Source: Synechococcus sp. Cruz-7E5 (GTDB lineage Bacteria; Cyanobacteriota; Cyanobacteriia; PCC-6307; Cyanobiaceae). From it: DNA of 64,000 nucleotides. Both the position numbers and the translations under genes were made by a program. The notes below the pieces were generated by a model. That model did no database searches. It saw nothing but the letters and a program-made list of their open reading frames with translations, and had not been told where the DNA came from. The DNA is taken from assembly GCF_024345995.1 (NCBI RefSeq), contig NZ_JAGQCE010000013.1, forward strand, positions 1 through 64,000. Direction: 5' to 3'. This document shows, in pieces, positions 17,391 through 24,944 of the stretch. Positions within the stretch are counted from its first letter, which is position 1. Each line of letters starts with the position of its first letter.

Positions 17391-17679
17391 CTGGGCCAAG
17401 ATCCACCTCTCCCGCCTCCTGCGTGAGGTGGAGCAGAGGGAGAGCGTCACGATCACGGTGCGTGGCAAGGCCGTGGCTGATCTGGTGCCCAGCCGCACCG
17501 ATCCTGCATCGCCTCTTGAAACAACGGAGCGCATCACCAGCCTGGGTCGCAGTTTCCAGCTCAGCAGCCATAACGCCTCTTACCTGGAGTTGGCCCTGCG
17601 GTTGGGTTCAGGGCTGGCGAGCTTCGATCGGGCTCTGCTCGCCGCGGCGGCGGCGGCTGGGGTGGCGGTCTACGACTGA
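17391..17679 (+). pseudogene. Fused phd-vapC remnant (antitoxin joined to toxin tail)
   Basis: From 17395 the frame reads AKIHLSRLLREVEQRES and VRGKAVADLVP, a Phd antitoxin lacking its first 13 or so residues and any start codon. After SRTDPASPLE it changes abruptly to a VapC/PIN C-terminus: ERITSLGRSFQLSSHNASYLELA then LASFDRALLAAAAAAGV. In VapC proteins of this group the middle motif is normally Y-D-A, where Asp is catalytic; here it is H-N-A. The best reading is a deletion that removed the antitoxin C-terminus and most of the toxin, leaving an in-frame chimera. The segment 17394-17425 repeats 6887-6918. Confidence 0.72.
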
Positions 17680-17749
17680 TCGATGCCAGCGCCAGGTGCA
17701 CCTGCGCCGATATTGCTAGCGTGATAGCGGCTTGGTCGGAGATGGCGTG

Positions 17750-18004
17750 ATGGCGCAGTTGCTGGTTCGCAATCTGGAGTTGTCGGTGAAGGAAGCGCTG
17801 CAGCGTCGCGCCCGCCGCCATGGCCGCAGCATGGAGGAGGAAGCCCGCCTGATCCTGCGCCAGGCAGCGGAAGCGGAGCAGGTTCAGCCCGAAGGAGTTG
17901 GGCTTGGATCGCAGATGGCTGCTCTGTTCGCTGGCGCAGGGCTGGAGCAGCCGATTCCCGAGTGGCAGGGCCACGAGGCCGCACCCGCCGCCTTTGATCT
18001 GTGA
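17750..18004 (+). CDS. FitA-like Arc/RHH antitoxin
   Basis: An 84-residue antitoxin. MAQLLVRNLELSVKEALQRRA is the ribbon-helix-helix DNA-binding half (strand LLVRNL, then two helices with HGRSMEEEARLIL), as in FitA/VagC-type proteins; the C-terminal tail ending PEWQGHEAAPAAFDL would thread into the toxin active site. ATG 17750 is preferred over an upstream GTG because homologues begin MAQ(L/I)LVRN. Its TGA overlaps the GTG start of the toxin gene by 4 bp. It should autoregulate through a promoter just upstream. A decayed copy of its C-terminus sits at 19091-19144. Confidence 0.85.
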   Translation: MAQLLVRNLELSVKEALQRRARRHGRSMEEEARLILRQAAEAEQVQPEGVGLGSQMAALFAGAGLEQPIPEWQGHEAAPAAFDL

Positions 18005-18420
18005 TCCTGCTCGATACCAACGTGATCTCGGCGGTGATGCAGTCCCGTCCGGATCCGGCGGTGGTGAGCTGGCTGGATGACCAGGGCATCCAGGAGGTCT
18101 GGCTGCCCAGCGTGGTGGTGGTTGAGTTGCGGTACGGCGTGGCAATCCTGCCGGCAGGTCAACGTCGCCGCGCGCTCCAGCGAGGGCTCGATCAGCTGTT
18201 GGAGCAACTGGTTCAGGATCGCATCGCTCCGCTGGATGGCCTGGCTGCCTGCAGGGCCGCCGATCTGGCCGCCGATCGCAAGGCCAGGGGGCGCCAGGTG
18301 GATCTGCGCGACACCCTGATTGCCGGCATTGCCCTGGCCCGTGGCGCCCAGCTGGCCACCCGCAACACGCGCCATTTCATCGACACCAGCATCAGCCTGA
18401 TCAATCCCTTTGCCCCGTGA
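18001..18420 (+). CDS. FitB-like PIN-domain toxin (VapC family)
   Basis: A 139-residue PIN ribonuclease toxin. The first acidic residue is in ILLDTNVISAVM, the second in VVVVELRYGV, the third in RQVDLRDTLIAGIA and the last region is LATRNTRHF, so the catalytic acids appear intact. These toxins cleave tRNA or rRNA when released from the antitoxin. GTG 18001 overlaps the antitoxin's stop, the usual arrangement for a bicistronic module. The LPAGQRRRAL and ITRHF-like positions favour the FitB subgroup. Confidence 0.88.
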   Translation: MILLDTNVISAVMQSRPDPAVVSWLDDQGIQEVWLPSVVVVELRYGVAILPAGQRRRALQRGLDQLLEQLVQDRIAPLDGLAACRAADLAADRKARGRQVDLRDTLIAGIALARGAQLATRNTRHFIDTSISLINPFAP

Positions 18421-18436
18421 GCATCAGCACCGGCGT
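18415..18436. repeat. 22-bp direct repeat, copy 1 (copy 2 at 19706-19727)
   Basis: The 22 bases spanning the FitB stop codon (18415-18436) are identical to 19706-19727 inside the response-regulator gene, where they encode part of the receiver domain on the opposite strand. Outside the 22 bp the two sites do not match. It may be a junction left when the second toxin-antitoxin module was inserted, or a chance product of local rearrangement. Confidence 0.6.
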
Positions 18437-18492
18437 GCTAACGGCCACTGGCTTGCTCTAGACTTGCTTATGGCTAGCAAGCGATTGGCGCC

Positions 18493-18714
18493 ATGCGAAC
18501 GCTTTACCTTCGCAATGTTCCCGACGACGCCGTGCAGCGCCTGGAGCGCCTCGCCGCCCTGGCGGGCCTGCCGGTGAGCGTCTTTGCTGTGCGGGAGCTG
18601 ATCGAGGCGTCGCGCCGTGCCGACAACGCCCCCCTCCTCGACGCTCTGCCCGACCTGCCAGTGCCCACCTCGGCCATCACCGAAGCCCTTGCGGCAGGGC
18701 GGCAGGAGCGGTGA
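18493..18714 (+). CDS. RHH-type antitoxin paired with VapC
   Basis: A 73-residue protein beginning [21 protein letters not shown], a ribbon-helix-helix strand plus helix, followed by [20 protein letters not shown] as the second helix. The C-terminal [16 protein letters not shown] tail is the likely toxin-binding part. The stop overlaps the GTG of the downstream VapC by 4 bp. This type of antitoxin is common next to PIN toxins in cyanobacteria and actinobacteria. Confidence 0.82.
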   Translation: MRTLYLRNVPDDAVQRLERLAALAGLPVSVFAVRELIEASRRADNAPLLDALPDLPVPTSAITEALAAGRQER

Positions 18715-19094
18715 TCGTGGCTGATGCGTCGGCCGTGGTGGCGGCGTTATTGCACAAGGGCCCGGCCCGGCGGCTGCTGGCCACGGCAACCATCCACGCT
18801 CCCCATCTGCTCGATGTGGAGGTGATGTCGGTGTTCAGGCGCCTCAATCTGGCCGGCACCTTGACTGAGGTGGAGATCGAGAGTTGCTTGAATGCTTTCC
18901 AGGCCATGGGGATCCGGCGCAGTGGCCATCGACCCTTGCTGGCGCGAATCTGGGTGCTGCGCCACAACCTCAGCGCCTACGACGCCACCTATGTGTCCCT
19001 GGCCGAAGCCCTCGGCTGCCCGCTGCTCACGGCCGATCGTCGTCTCGCTGCTGCACCTGGCCTCGAGTGCCCGATTCAACTCTTGCCAGGCTGA
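18711..19094 (+). CDS. VapC-type PIN-domain toxin
   Basis: A 127-residue PIN toxin. Catalytic positions are visible in [43 protein letters not shown] and LLTADRRLA. Length and motif order are normal, so an active RNase is expected. It is translationally coupled to the RHH antitoxin by a 4-bp overlap. It is the second complete module in tandem on the + strand and is not closely similar to the FitB-like toxin before it, so the pair did not arise by recent duplication. Confidence 0.87.
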   Translation: MIVADASAVVAALLHKGPARRLLATATIHAPHLLDVEVMSVFRRLNLAGTLTEVEIESCLNAFQAMGIRRSGHRPLLARIWVLRHNLSAYDATYVSLAEALGCPLLTADRRLAAAPGLECPIQLLPG

Positions 19095-19144
19095 TTCCGA
19101 AGTGGCATGGCCACGAGGCAGCACCTGCATCCTTCGCCCCATGA
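19091..19144 (+). pseudogene. FitA antitoxin C-terminal remnant
   Basis: Eighteen codons read [17 protein letters not shown] and stop at 19142-19144. This matches the FitA-like antitoxin tail at 17950-18004 (PIPEWQGHEAAPAAFDL) almost residue for residue, with silent and missense changes. No N-terminal part or toxin follows, so it is the scar of a third FitA-type module. The remaining 105 bp to the response regulator hold nothing recognisable. Confidence 0.7.
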
Positions 19145-19250
19145 AATTTGGATCTCCAAGGACCACATCGATGACATCGAAGAACTTCGCTGAGGCATCG
19201 TGTAACTTCTGCTGACTGCACCAACCCCCGGTCGAACCAGGCGCGCCTGA

Positions 19251-19967
19251 TCAGGCCTTCACCGCGCCTTCCTTGAGCATGAACCCCACGCCTCGCACCG
19301 TCTGGATCAGTGTGGGCTGGCCGGGCGCTTCCACCTTCTTGCGCAGATAGCGGATGTAAACGTCGAGCAGGTTGTCGTCGCCCACGAAGGTTTCGCCCCA
19401 CACCTCCCTCAGGATCGCGTTGCGCTCATGCACGCGGTTCGGCTGGCGCAGCAGGCACAGCAGCAGGTCGTACTCACGCACGGTGAGCTGGATCGGCTGC
19501 CCGTCGCGGCTCACCTCGTGGCTGGCGGTGTTCACCAGCAGGCCATTCAGGCTGAGCATCTCCGCGCTGCCGCCACCGCTGCGGCCATCGCGCCGCAGCC
19601 GCGCCCGCACCCGCGCCAGCAGTTCCTCGATCGAGAACGGCTTGGTGAGGTAATCGTCGGCGCCGGCATCCAGCGCCTCCACCCGCTCGCTCACCGCATC
19701 GCGGGCCGTGAGCATCAGCACCGGCGTATCCAGCCCGCTGGCGCGCATCCGCCGGCACACCTCCACACCGCTGAAGTCCGGCAGGGTCCAGTCCAGCAGC
19801 ACCAGATCCCACTCGCCCCCGCGGATGCGGGTGAGCGCCTCCTGGCCCGTGCCGGCGCTCTCCACCCCGTAGCCGTCGGCCTTCAGCTCACCGGCCAGGA
19901 AGCGGCGCAGTTCCGGGTCGTCGTCGACGATCAGCACATTCGGCTGGGGCTGGGGCTGGGGGGTCAT
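19251..19967 (-). CDS. OmpR-family response regulator
   Basis: A 238-residue regulator. The receiver has VLIVDDDPE (acidic pocket), the phospho-accepting D59 in VLLDWTLPD, LMLTARDA (Thr switch) and K109 in DYLTKPF. The C-terminal winged helix starts near 140 (LSLNGLLVN) with the LTVREYDLL and VYIRYLRKKVE/VRGVGFML blocks of OmpR/PhoB DNA-binding domains. The ATG overlaps the TGA of the upstream PIN toxin, so it is translationally coupled to a toxin-antitoxin operon, which is unusual. The sensor kinase at 5009-6361 is a possible partner although 13 kb away and on the other strand. Confidence 0.92.
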   Translation of the reverse strand: MTPQPQPQPNVLIVDDDPELRRFLAGELKADGYGVESAGTGQEALTRIRGGEWDLVLLDWTLPDFSGVEVCRRMRASGLDTPVLMLTARDAVSERVEALDAGADDYLTKPFSIEELLARVRARLRRDGRSGGGSAEMLSLNGLLVNTASHEVSRDGQPIQLTVREYDLLLCLLRQPNRVHERNAILREVWGETFVGDDNLLDVYIRYLRKKVEAPGQPTLIQTVRGVGFMLKEGAVKA

Positions 19968-20392
19968 GGCGAAAACCTAGCTGTGGCAGCCGGCCCGTTC
20001 AGGAGCAGCGTTGGCTGTCCCTGAGCTTTCAGCAGCTCCGCAGCCTTGCGGTCGAAGCTGGCCAGCACTTCGCCGCCGAGCCAACGGCCGCTGTGGGCGA
20101 TCACCCCATCAGCAAAATCACCATCGGCGGCCAACATCGCCAGCCCCGCCTCCACACACGGCCGATCAAGGACGACCGGTGGGGAGGCCGCCAGCGTCTC
20201 GATCGCTGCGATGCAATCGTGATTCGTGAAGCCGTACACCCGGCGCAGAACCCAGACGAATTCGCAAAGCACCGGTAGCGGAACCGCAATCAATTCGGCC
20301 TCCCGAAGAAGTTCCGCCGCCAGCTGAGCCTGGTGCTGGTCGTCCTGGACGACGGCCCGCACCAGCAGATTCGTGTCGGCCGTGATCTTCAC
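19964..20392 (-). CDS. VapC-type PIN-domain toxin (MazE-like partner)
   Basis: A 142-residue PIN protein. KITADTNLLVRAVVQDD carries the first acidic residue, LCEFVWVLRRVYG the second, FADGVIAHSGRWLGG the third region and LASFDRKAAELL the fourth. It starts four bases inside the end of the AbrB/MazE-type antitoxin and its stop overlaps the response regulator's ATG, making a three-gene coupled operon. Of the four acidic positions the FADGVIA one is at the usual place, so activity is expected. Confidence 0.87.
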   Translation of the reverse strand: MKITADTNLLVRAVVQDDQHQAQLAAELLREAELIAVPLPVLCEFVWVLRRVYGFTNHDCIAAIETLAASPPVVLDRPCVEAGLAMLAADGDFADGVIAHSGRWLGGEVLASFDRKAAELLKAQGQPTLLLNGPAATARFSP

Positions 20393-20673
20393 GATGACTG
20401 CGGCGCGTTCTGCGGCCCTGCCTGTTCATGGCCTGCCCAGCCCTCGGCAGCGGCAGCATCGAGTTCCTCCAGAGAGGCCGAGCGGCTGCTCCTGCCGGCC
20501 AGAAGCCCGATGAAGGCATCGATCGTGCCTGGGGGGCGTTCCGCCTGGATCTGGATGCGGCCCCCAGGCAACACATCAACCTCAACCCGCTGACCAGGCC
20601 TGACACCCAGATGGCCGAGCAGGTCCTTGCGCAGGGTGACCTGCCCCTTGCTGGTCACGGTGAGGGTTGGCAT
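20389..20673 (-). CDS. AbrB/MazE/SpoVT-type antitoxin
   Basis: A 94-residue antitoxin with a swapped-hairpin AbrB fold at the N-terminus: LTVTSKGQVTLRKDLLGHLGV followed by GQRVEVDVLPGGRIQI. The C-terminal half (TIDAFIGLLAGR.., SLEELDAAAAEGWAG) is the toxin-binding tail typical of VapB partners. It is the first gene of the operon antitoxin, VapC, response regulator; as an autorepressor it may set expression of the regulator too. Confidence 0.87.
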   Translation of the reverse strand: MPTLTVTSKGQVTLRKDLLGHLGVRPGQRVEVDVLPGGRIQIQAERPPGTIDAFIGLLAGRSSRSASLEELDAAAAEGWAGHEQAGPQNAPQSS

Positions 20674-20713
20674 CGGGCTTCAGCAGGCAAAGCCATCGTA
20701 AGGCAGTAAGCCC

Positions 20714-21031
20714 TTACTTTTGATCGGCAGCGCGACGGCGAGTGTCCGGATTCCGCATCGACCCACGGCTCAGCAGGCAGAGACCCACGCGCTCCACATG
20801 GGCGCGCAGATCCTCGTTCAGGTGGGCTTCCAGCGAAAGATCCACCTGCCAGGGCAGCGGCAGATCATCGATCGCCTCCATCAGCCGCAGCAGATCTCTG
20901 GAGGCGGGGCGGTGTCGGCCCATCGCCCGCGACCCGTACAGCCACACCTCTTCAACCGCTGGACATGCCGCCAGCACACCCAGCAGCTTCTGGCTCGCCT
21001 CCACGGGCAACCCAGGCACCGGTTGGGTTAC
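20714..21031 (-). pseudogene. MNT nucleotidyltransferase antitoxin with catalytic motif deleted
   Basis: The minus strand reads AVEEVWLYGSRAMGRHRPAS then jumps to RDLLRLMEAIDDLPLPWQVDLSL and HVERVG, the usual MNT-domain antitoxin of HEPN/MNT-type modules. Normal members have GSDIDL plus about a dozen residues between RHRP and DLLRLM; here those residues, including the metal-binding D-x-D, are absent in frame. The family's start would be the codon at 21031, which is now GTA, leaving only internal GTGs. The open frame upstream (to 21148) is not homologous. Non-functional as an AMP-transferase. Confidence 0.72.
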
Positions 21032-21189
21032 GGCAGGCGCTTCTCGAGCGTGGTGCGCAGCTGACGAAAACAAGTGAGATACCTCTCGCGGATATGGGAC
21101 GTGATCAAGGCGGCGGTGGCTCGATCCAGCTGCTCCAGGGCCCGGCAATCGTTCGAGAACCGTTGCTGCCAGCGCACATCTGCATCCAT
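21028..21189 (-). pseudogene. HI0074/HepT-like (HEPN-type) toxin remnant
   Basis: ATG 21189 opens MDADVRWQQRFSNDCRALEQLDRA, the conserved N-terminus of the HI0074 family (nucleotidyltransferase substrate-binding protein, normally about 130-145 residues). It then runs directly into HIRERYLTCFRQLRTTLEKRL, which resembles the family's last helix; the central helices are missing. The product would be 53 residues. The stop overlaps the position where its MNT partner should start. Both partners have thus suffered internal deletions. Confidence 0.68.
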
Positions 21190-23003
21190 GGCCGAACAGT
21201 AAGGGTGGTGTTGTGCCGCAGCCGGTGCGCCGCCCGTGCCAGCCGGGCGCGGCTGTTGCTTCCCCCAGTCCCCGGCGGCGCGAAGCGCAGGCTCTGGTAG
21301 CTCGCGGCCAGCTCGCTCAGTCCAGCCGCCAGCTCCGGCCTGGCCGCTGCGGCCCGCCGGCAGAAGTGCTCCAGGCTCTCGCCCGGCTCCGGCTCCAGGC
21401 CGCCGCGGCGCAGTGGCATCAGTGCCCACTCCAGCTGGCGCCGCGCCGGGTCGCCGCCCCGCCGCTGCAGCACCGCCAGCAGGCCCAGACCAGCCGCCAG
21501 GGTCAGCCCCACCGCCAGCAGCACCAGGGCCCCCAGCCAGTCGCGCCGGTTGCCCAGCAGCCGCTGCAGCAGGTTCTCCTGCTCGGCGCGATCGAACCCC
21601 AGCCACCAGCGGCTCCAGGCCACATCCAGCCCCCACCACTGGCGCTGGCTCCAGGTCCACCAACTGGTCCGGGCCGCCGCCGCTTCTGCCACTGCTCCCG
21701 CCACGGCACCGCCACCGCCCCCCGCCCACACGGTGGGATCCACCCGCCGCCAGCCCTCGCCGCTCACCCACACCTCGCTCCAGGCATGGGCATTGCTCTG
21801 GCGCACGTCGAGGAAGGGGCTGCCGCCCAACGGCTGCACCCAGGTGCCGCCCAGGTAGCCACTCACAACCCGGGCCGGCACTCCCGCTGCCCGCATCAGG
21901 GCCGTGTAGGCACTGGCGTAGTGCCCGCAGAAGCCCTCCTGCCGCTCGAACAGGAACGCATCCAGACCGGCCGTTTCAGGCAGGGCTCCGGGGCTGAGGC
22001 TGTAGCGGAACGGCCGGCTGCGGAACCAGCTCTCGGCCGCCGCCAGCCGCGCCTCGGTGCTGGGCAGCTCCGCCCAGCTTCGCCCCAGGGTCTCCAGGCG
22101 CGGCTGGCGGCCCGCTGGAAAGGCCAGATCCACCGGCCCGGGCGGCAGTTGTTGCCAGCTGACCCCCCGCTCCTGCCCCGCCAGCCGGTAGGTGCGCCGC
22201 TCCGCCGCCGCCTGCCGCAGCAGCAGCTCGCCGCTGCCGTGCAGCCGCAGCGACTCGTCGCCGCCGGCCGGTGCCCGTGAGGTCCCATCCCAGGGTACCG
22301 CCGCGAACCGGCTCGGCTCCATCAGCCACAGCTGGTTAGCCGGACCCGCGGCCGGCGGCAGCGGGATCGTGTTCGCTTCCAGTGACCGCTCGCCCCGTTG
22401 CCAGCGCCGGCCATCGAAGCGTTCGTGCACCAGCACCCGCCAGTAGCGCTCCGCCGGCGCCGGCGGCCCGCCCGCCGCGAAGGCCAGCCGGGCCGCCGGC
22501 GCGTCGTTGCCGGCCAGCCGGGCGATGCCGCCTGGATCGAGATCGGCGCTCAGGCCCGTTTCGGCCACCCGATCCTCCGGCGCCGGCAGCGGCACCAGGG
22601 GATCCAGCCGCGGCACCAGCACCAGCAGCAGCAGTGCCATCGGCAGGGCCGCCAGCGCCACCTGCAGGCTGCGGCTGAGCAGCGCCCTGGCGTTCAGCCC
22701 CGCATCCAGCTCCAGCGCCAGCAGCCCCGCCAACGCCGTGACCGTGGCGGTCCCCTGCAGCAGCGTCGGTCCCAGCTCCGGCCGCTGCGCCGCCAGCAGC
22801 CCGGCCACCACCAGCTGCAGCAGCGCCACCAGGCGCCGCTCGCCCAGGCTCCTGGCCTCCAGCAGCTTCAGACAAGCGAGGCCCAGCATCGCAACCGTCA
22901 TCCAGGCCAGGGTTCCCCCCTGCAGCCCCGGCAGGCCCGCCGCCAGCAGGGCCAGTGTCAGCCCCTGCCAGCCTCGCCAGTTCCGCCAGGTCTTCAGCGC
23001 CAC
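21105..23003 (-). CDS. Transglutaminase-like membrane protein (DUF3488/TgpA type)
   Basis: A 632-residue protein. The N-terminal 140 residues hold several membrane segments; the central periplasmic transglutaminase-like domain has the catalytic triad as EGFCGHYASAY (Cys), SNAHAWSEVW (His) and RRVDPTVWAG (Asp). Another membrane segment follows near 485-505 (LGALVLLAVGLTLAAGLG) and a cytoplasmic DUF4129-like tail. It is the third gene of the MoxR/DUF58/transglutaminase operon and overlaps DUF58 by 10 bp. Its last 28 or so residues read through DNA that also encodes the HepT-like remnant, so the C-terminus may have been altered by that neighbouring insertion. Role probably in envelope protein processing or peptide crosslinking. 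Confidence 0.87.
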   Translation of the reverse strand: MALKTWRNWRGWQGLTLALLAAGLPGLQGGTLAWMTVAMLGLACLKLLEARSLGERRLVALLQLVVAGLLAAQRPELGPTLLQGTATVTALAGLLALELDAGLNARALLSRSLQVALAALPMALLLLVLVPRLDPLVPLPAPEDRVAETGLSADLDPGGIARLAGNDAPAARLAFAAGGPPAPAERYWRVLVHERFDGRRWQRGERSLEANTIPLPPAAGPANQLWLMEPSRFAAVPWDGTSRAPAGGDESLRLHGSGELLLRQAAAERRTYRLAGQERGVSWQQLPPGPVDLAFPAGRQPRLETLGRSWAELPSTEARLAAAESWFRSRPFRYSLSPGALPETAGLDAFLFERQEGFCGHYASAYTALMRAAGVPARVVSGYLGGTWVQPLGGSPFLDVRQSNAHAWSEVWVSGEGWRRVDPTVWAGGGGGAVAGAVAEAAAARTSWWTWSQRQWWGLDVAWSRWWLGFDRAEQENLLQRLLGNRRDWLGALVLLAVGLTLAAGLGLLAVLQRRGGDPARRQLEWALMPLRRGGLEPEPGESLEHFCRRAAAARPELAAGLSELAASYQSLRFAPPGTGGSNSRARLARAAHRLRHNTTLTVRPWMQMCAGSNGSRTIAGPWSSWIEPPPP

Positions 23004-23908
23004 AGGGCCAGCGCCTCCAGGCAGCGGTCGCGGTGCCCCATCCCCCGGCCTTCCGCCAGCAGCCGCCCGCCGGCCACCAGCCCATAGGTCTGCCCCTCGC
23101 GCTGAGAGCGCCAGATCCGCTCGCTGAGGTGTTCCAGCGCCTGCTCCAGCGGCACCGCCGCCGCCACCGTCAGCAAGGGGGCCGGTTCGGCGTCGGAGCG
23201 GAATGTCTTGGTGTGCCGGCCCCGTCCGGCGGCCAGCAGCTTCCAGGCCAGCCGCCCCTGGCCGTCCTCGGGTCGGTGGGGCTCCAGGTCATGCCAGTCG
23301 GCGCTGCCAGGGCTGGCGGCCAGCGCTGTGGCCTCCGCCCCCAGGCTCTGCCGCCCCACCTGCGCCACCGGGCCCGCCACCCGCGCCGGCCACACCAGCT
23401 GGAATGCGGCTGGATCCCAGCGGGTCCAGCAGACGAACAGCCCCAGGGGTGCCGTGGTGCGGATCCGCAGCCGCCCCGGCCGCTGTCGCCCCCGGCCGCT
23501 GGCCCGCCACGGCACGCTCAGCCCGTGTTCCCCCGCCATCAGCGCTCCGGGCCGGAGCATCGGGCCGTCCCCGAAGCGCAGTTCCAGACCCTCGCAGCGG
23601 CTGGGGCAGCGCAGCAAGAGCGGGTAGGCCAGTGGTTCATCGGCGAAGCCCGGCGCCGGACGGCCGCAGCGCAGTTCCAGCCCCATCAGGTTGAAGTGGG
23701 TGAGGTGCAGCGCCAGCAGCAGCAGCGCCAGCATCAGGAAACTCAGCAGCAGCGGCCCATTGCGCTGCAGCTGGATGCCCACCACCTGCAGCAGACCCGC
23801 CCCCGCCAGCCACAGCCAGCCGAAGCGCGTCGGCACGATGTAAAGGTTGCGCAGCCCCAGCCGCACCCGCTCGCCCCGCAGCGGCTCACCGAAGTCCATC
23901 CACCCCAC
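22994..23908 (-). CDS. DUF58 domain protein
   Basis: A 304-residue protein with two hydrophobic segments at about 30-75 (FGWLWLAGAGLL, LLLSFLMLALLLLA) and a C-terminal von Willebrand A-like DUF58 region: DWHDLEPHRPEDGQGRLAWK near 205-225 is the family signature. In MoxR operons DUF58 proteins are thought to act with the ATPase as an envelope-associated chaperone system. The GTG at 23908 is used here; ATG 23899 is possible. It overlaps moxR by 23 bp and the transglutaminase gene by 10 bp, so the three are one transcription unit. Confidence 0.87.
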   Translation of the reverse strand: MGWMDFGEPLRGERVRLGLRNLYIVPTRFGWLWLAGAGLLQVVGIQLQRNGPLLLSFLMLALLLLALHLTHFNLMGLELRCGRPAPGFADEPLAYPLLLRCPSRCEGLELRFGDGPMLRPGALMAGEHGLSVPWRASGRGRQRPGRLRIRTTAPLGLFVCWTRWDPAAFQLVWPARVAGPVAQVGRQSLGAEATALAASPGSADWHDLEPHRPEDGQGRLAWKLLAAGRGRHTKTFRSDAEPAPLLTVAAAVPLEQALEHLSERIWRSQREGQTYGLVAGGRLLAEGRGMGHRDRCLEALALWR

Positions 23909-24797
23909 GCCCCAGCTCCCGGCTCAGCTCGCCTGGCTCGTGGCGGGGCTGGCCCCCGTCCAGCCGGTGCTCGCACACCGGCGCCAGCACCGCCTGCACG
24001 TCATCGGGCAGCACGTGGTCGCGGCCCTCCAGCAGCGACCAGGCCCGGGCCGCCGCCACCAGGGCCAGCCCCGCCCGCGGCGACAGCGGCATCCCGCCCA
24101 TGCCGCTGCTGCGGCTGCGGGCCAGCAGATCCAGCACGTAGTCGACCAGGGCTGCGCTGCAGTGCTGGCCTGCCGCCTGCTGCTGCAGGGCCCTCAGGTC
24201 GGCTGGCCCCAGGCCGGTGGCGATCGTGTCCGGATGGCCGCCCGCTCCCGTGAGCAGAGCCTGCTCCGCCGCCCGCTCCGGAAAGCCCAGGCTGAGGCGC
24301 ATCAGGAAGCGGTCGAGCTGGGATTCCGGCAGCGGCGCCGTGCCGCCCTGATCCAGGCCGTTCTGGGTGGCGATCACCAGGAACGGATCCGGCAGCGGAT
24401 GGCTGGTGCCATCCACGCTCACCCGCCCCGCCGCCATCGCTTCCAGCAGGGCGCTCTGGGTGCGGGGGCTGGCCCGGTTGATCTCATCGGCCAGCAGCAC
24501 CTCGCTGAACAGTGGTCCGGGGTGGAAGCGGAAGCTGGCGCTGGCCGACTCGAACACATTGATGCCGGTGAGATCGGCCGGCAGCAGATCACTGGTGAAG
24601 CTCACCCGCTTGAAGCCCAGCCCAAAGCTGCGGGCCAGCGCCTCCGCCAGCGTGCTCTTGCCCACCCCCGGCAGGTCTTCGATCAGCAGATGGCCGCGGG
24701 CCAGCAGGCAGGCCAGCGCCAGCTTCACCGCCCGCTCCTTACCCAGCAGCACTTCCCCGATCGCCGCGATCACCGGTTGCAGGGGGGAGCGCGTCAA
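23886..24797 (-). CDS. MoxR-type AAA ATPase
   Basis: A 303-residue AAA+ protein. Walker A is GVGKSTLAEAL (about 44), Walker B VLLADEINRASPRTQSALLEAM (about 107), sensor 1 FLVIATQNGLDQGG and the sensor 2 region SPRAGLALVAAARAW. MoxR ATPases are cytoplasmic chaperones that assist assembly of membrane or periplasmic complexes. TTG at 24797 is the start. It heads the operon with DUF58 and transglutaminase genes and diverges from the DppC gene at 24945; the 147-bp gap should carry both promoters. Confidence 0.93.
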   Translation of the reverse strand: MTRSPLQPVIAAIGEVLLGKERAVKLALACLLARGHLLIEDLPGVGKSTLAEALARSFGLGFKRVSFTSDLLPADLTGINVFESASASFRFHPGPLFSEVLLADEINRASPRTQSALLEAMAAGRVSVDGTSHPLPDPFLVIATQNGLDQGGTAPLPESQLDRFLMRLSLGFPERAAEQALLTGAGGHPDTIATGLGPADLRALQQQAAGQHCSAALVDYVLDLLARSRSSGMGGMPLSPRAGLALVAAARAWSLLEGRDHVLPDDVQAVLAPVCEHRLDGGQPRHEPGELSRELGRGVDGLR

Positions 24798-24944
24798 GGG
24801 GCCGGCTCTCGCGGGGCTTCAGCGGTTTCACCCTACGGACCACACCCAGCTGCCGGCCTGCCCAGTGCCGCTGCCAGTGCTGCCGCCAGCGCCGTCCTGC
24901 CCCAGACTGGCCGCGCCCAGGACCGCAGCGCAGGACCGCCGCCG

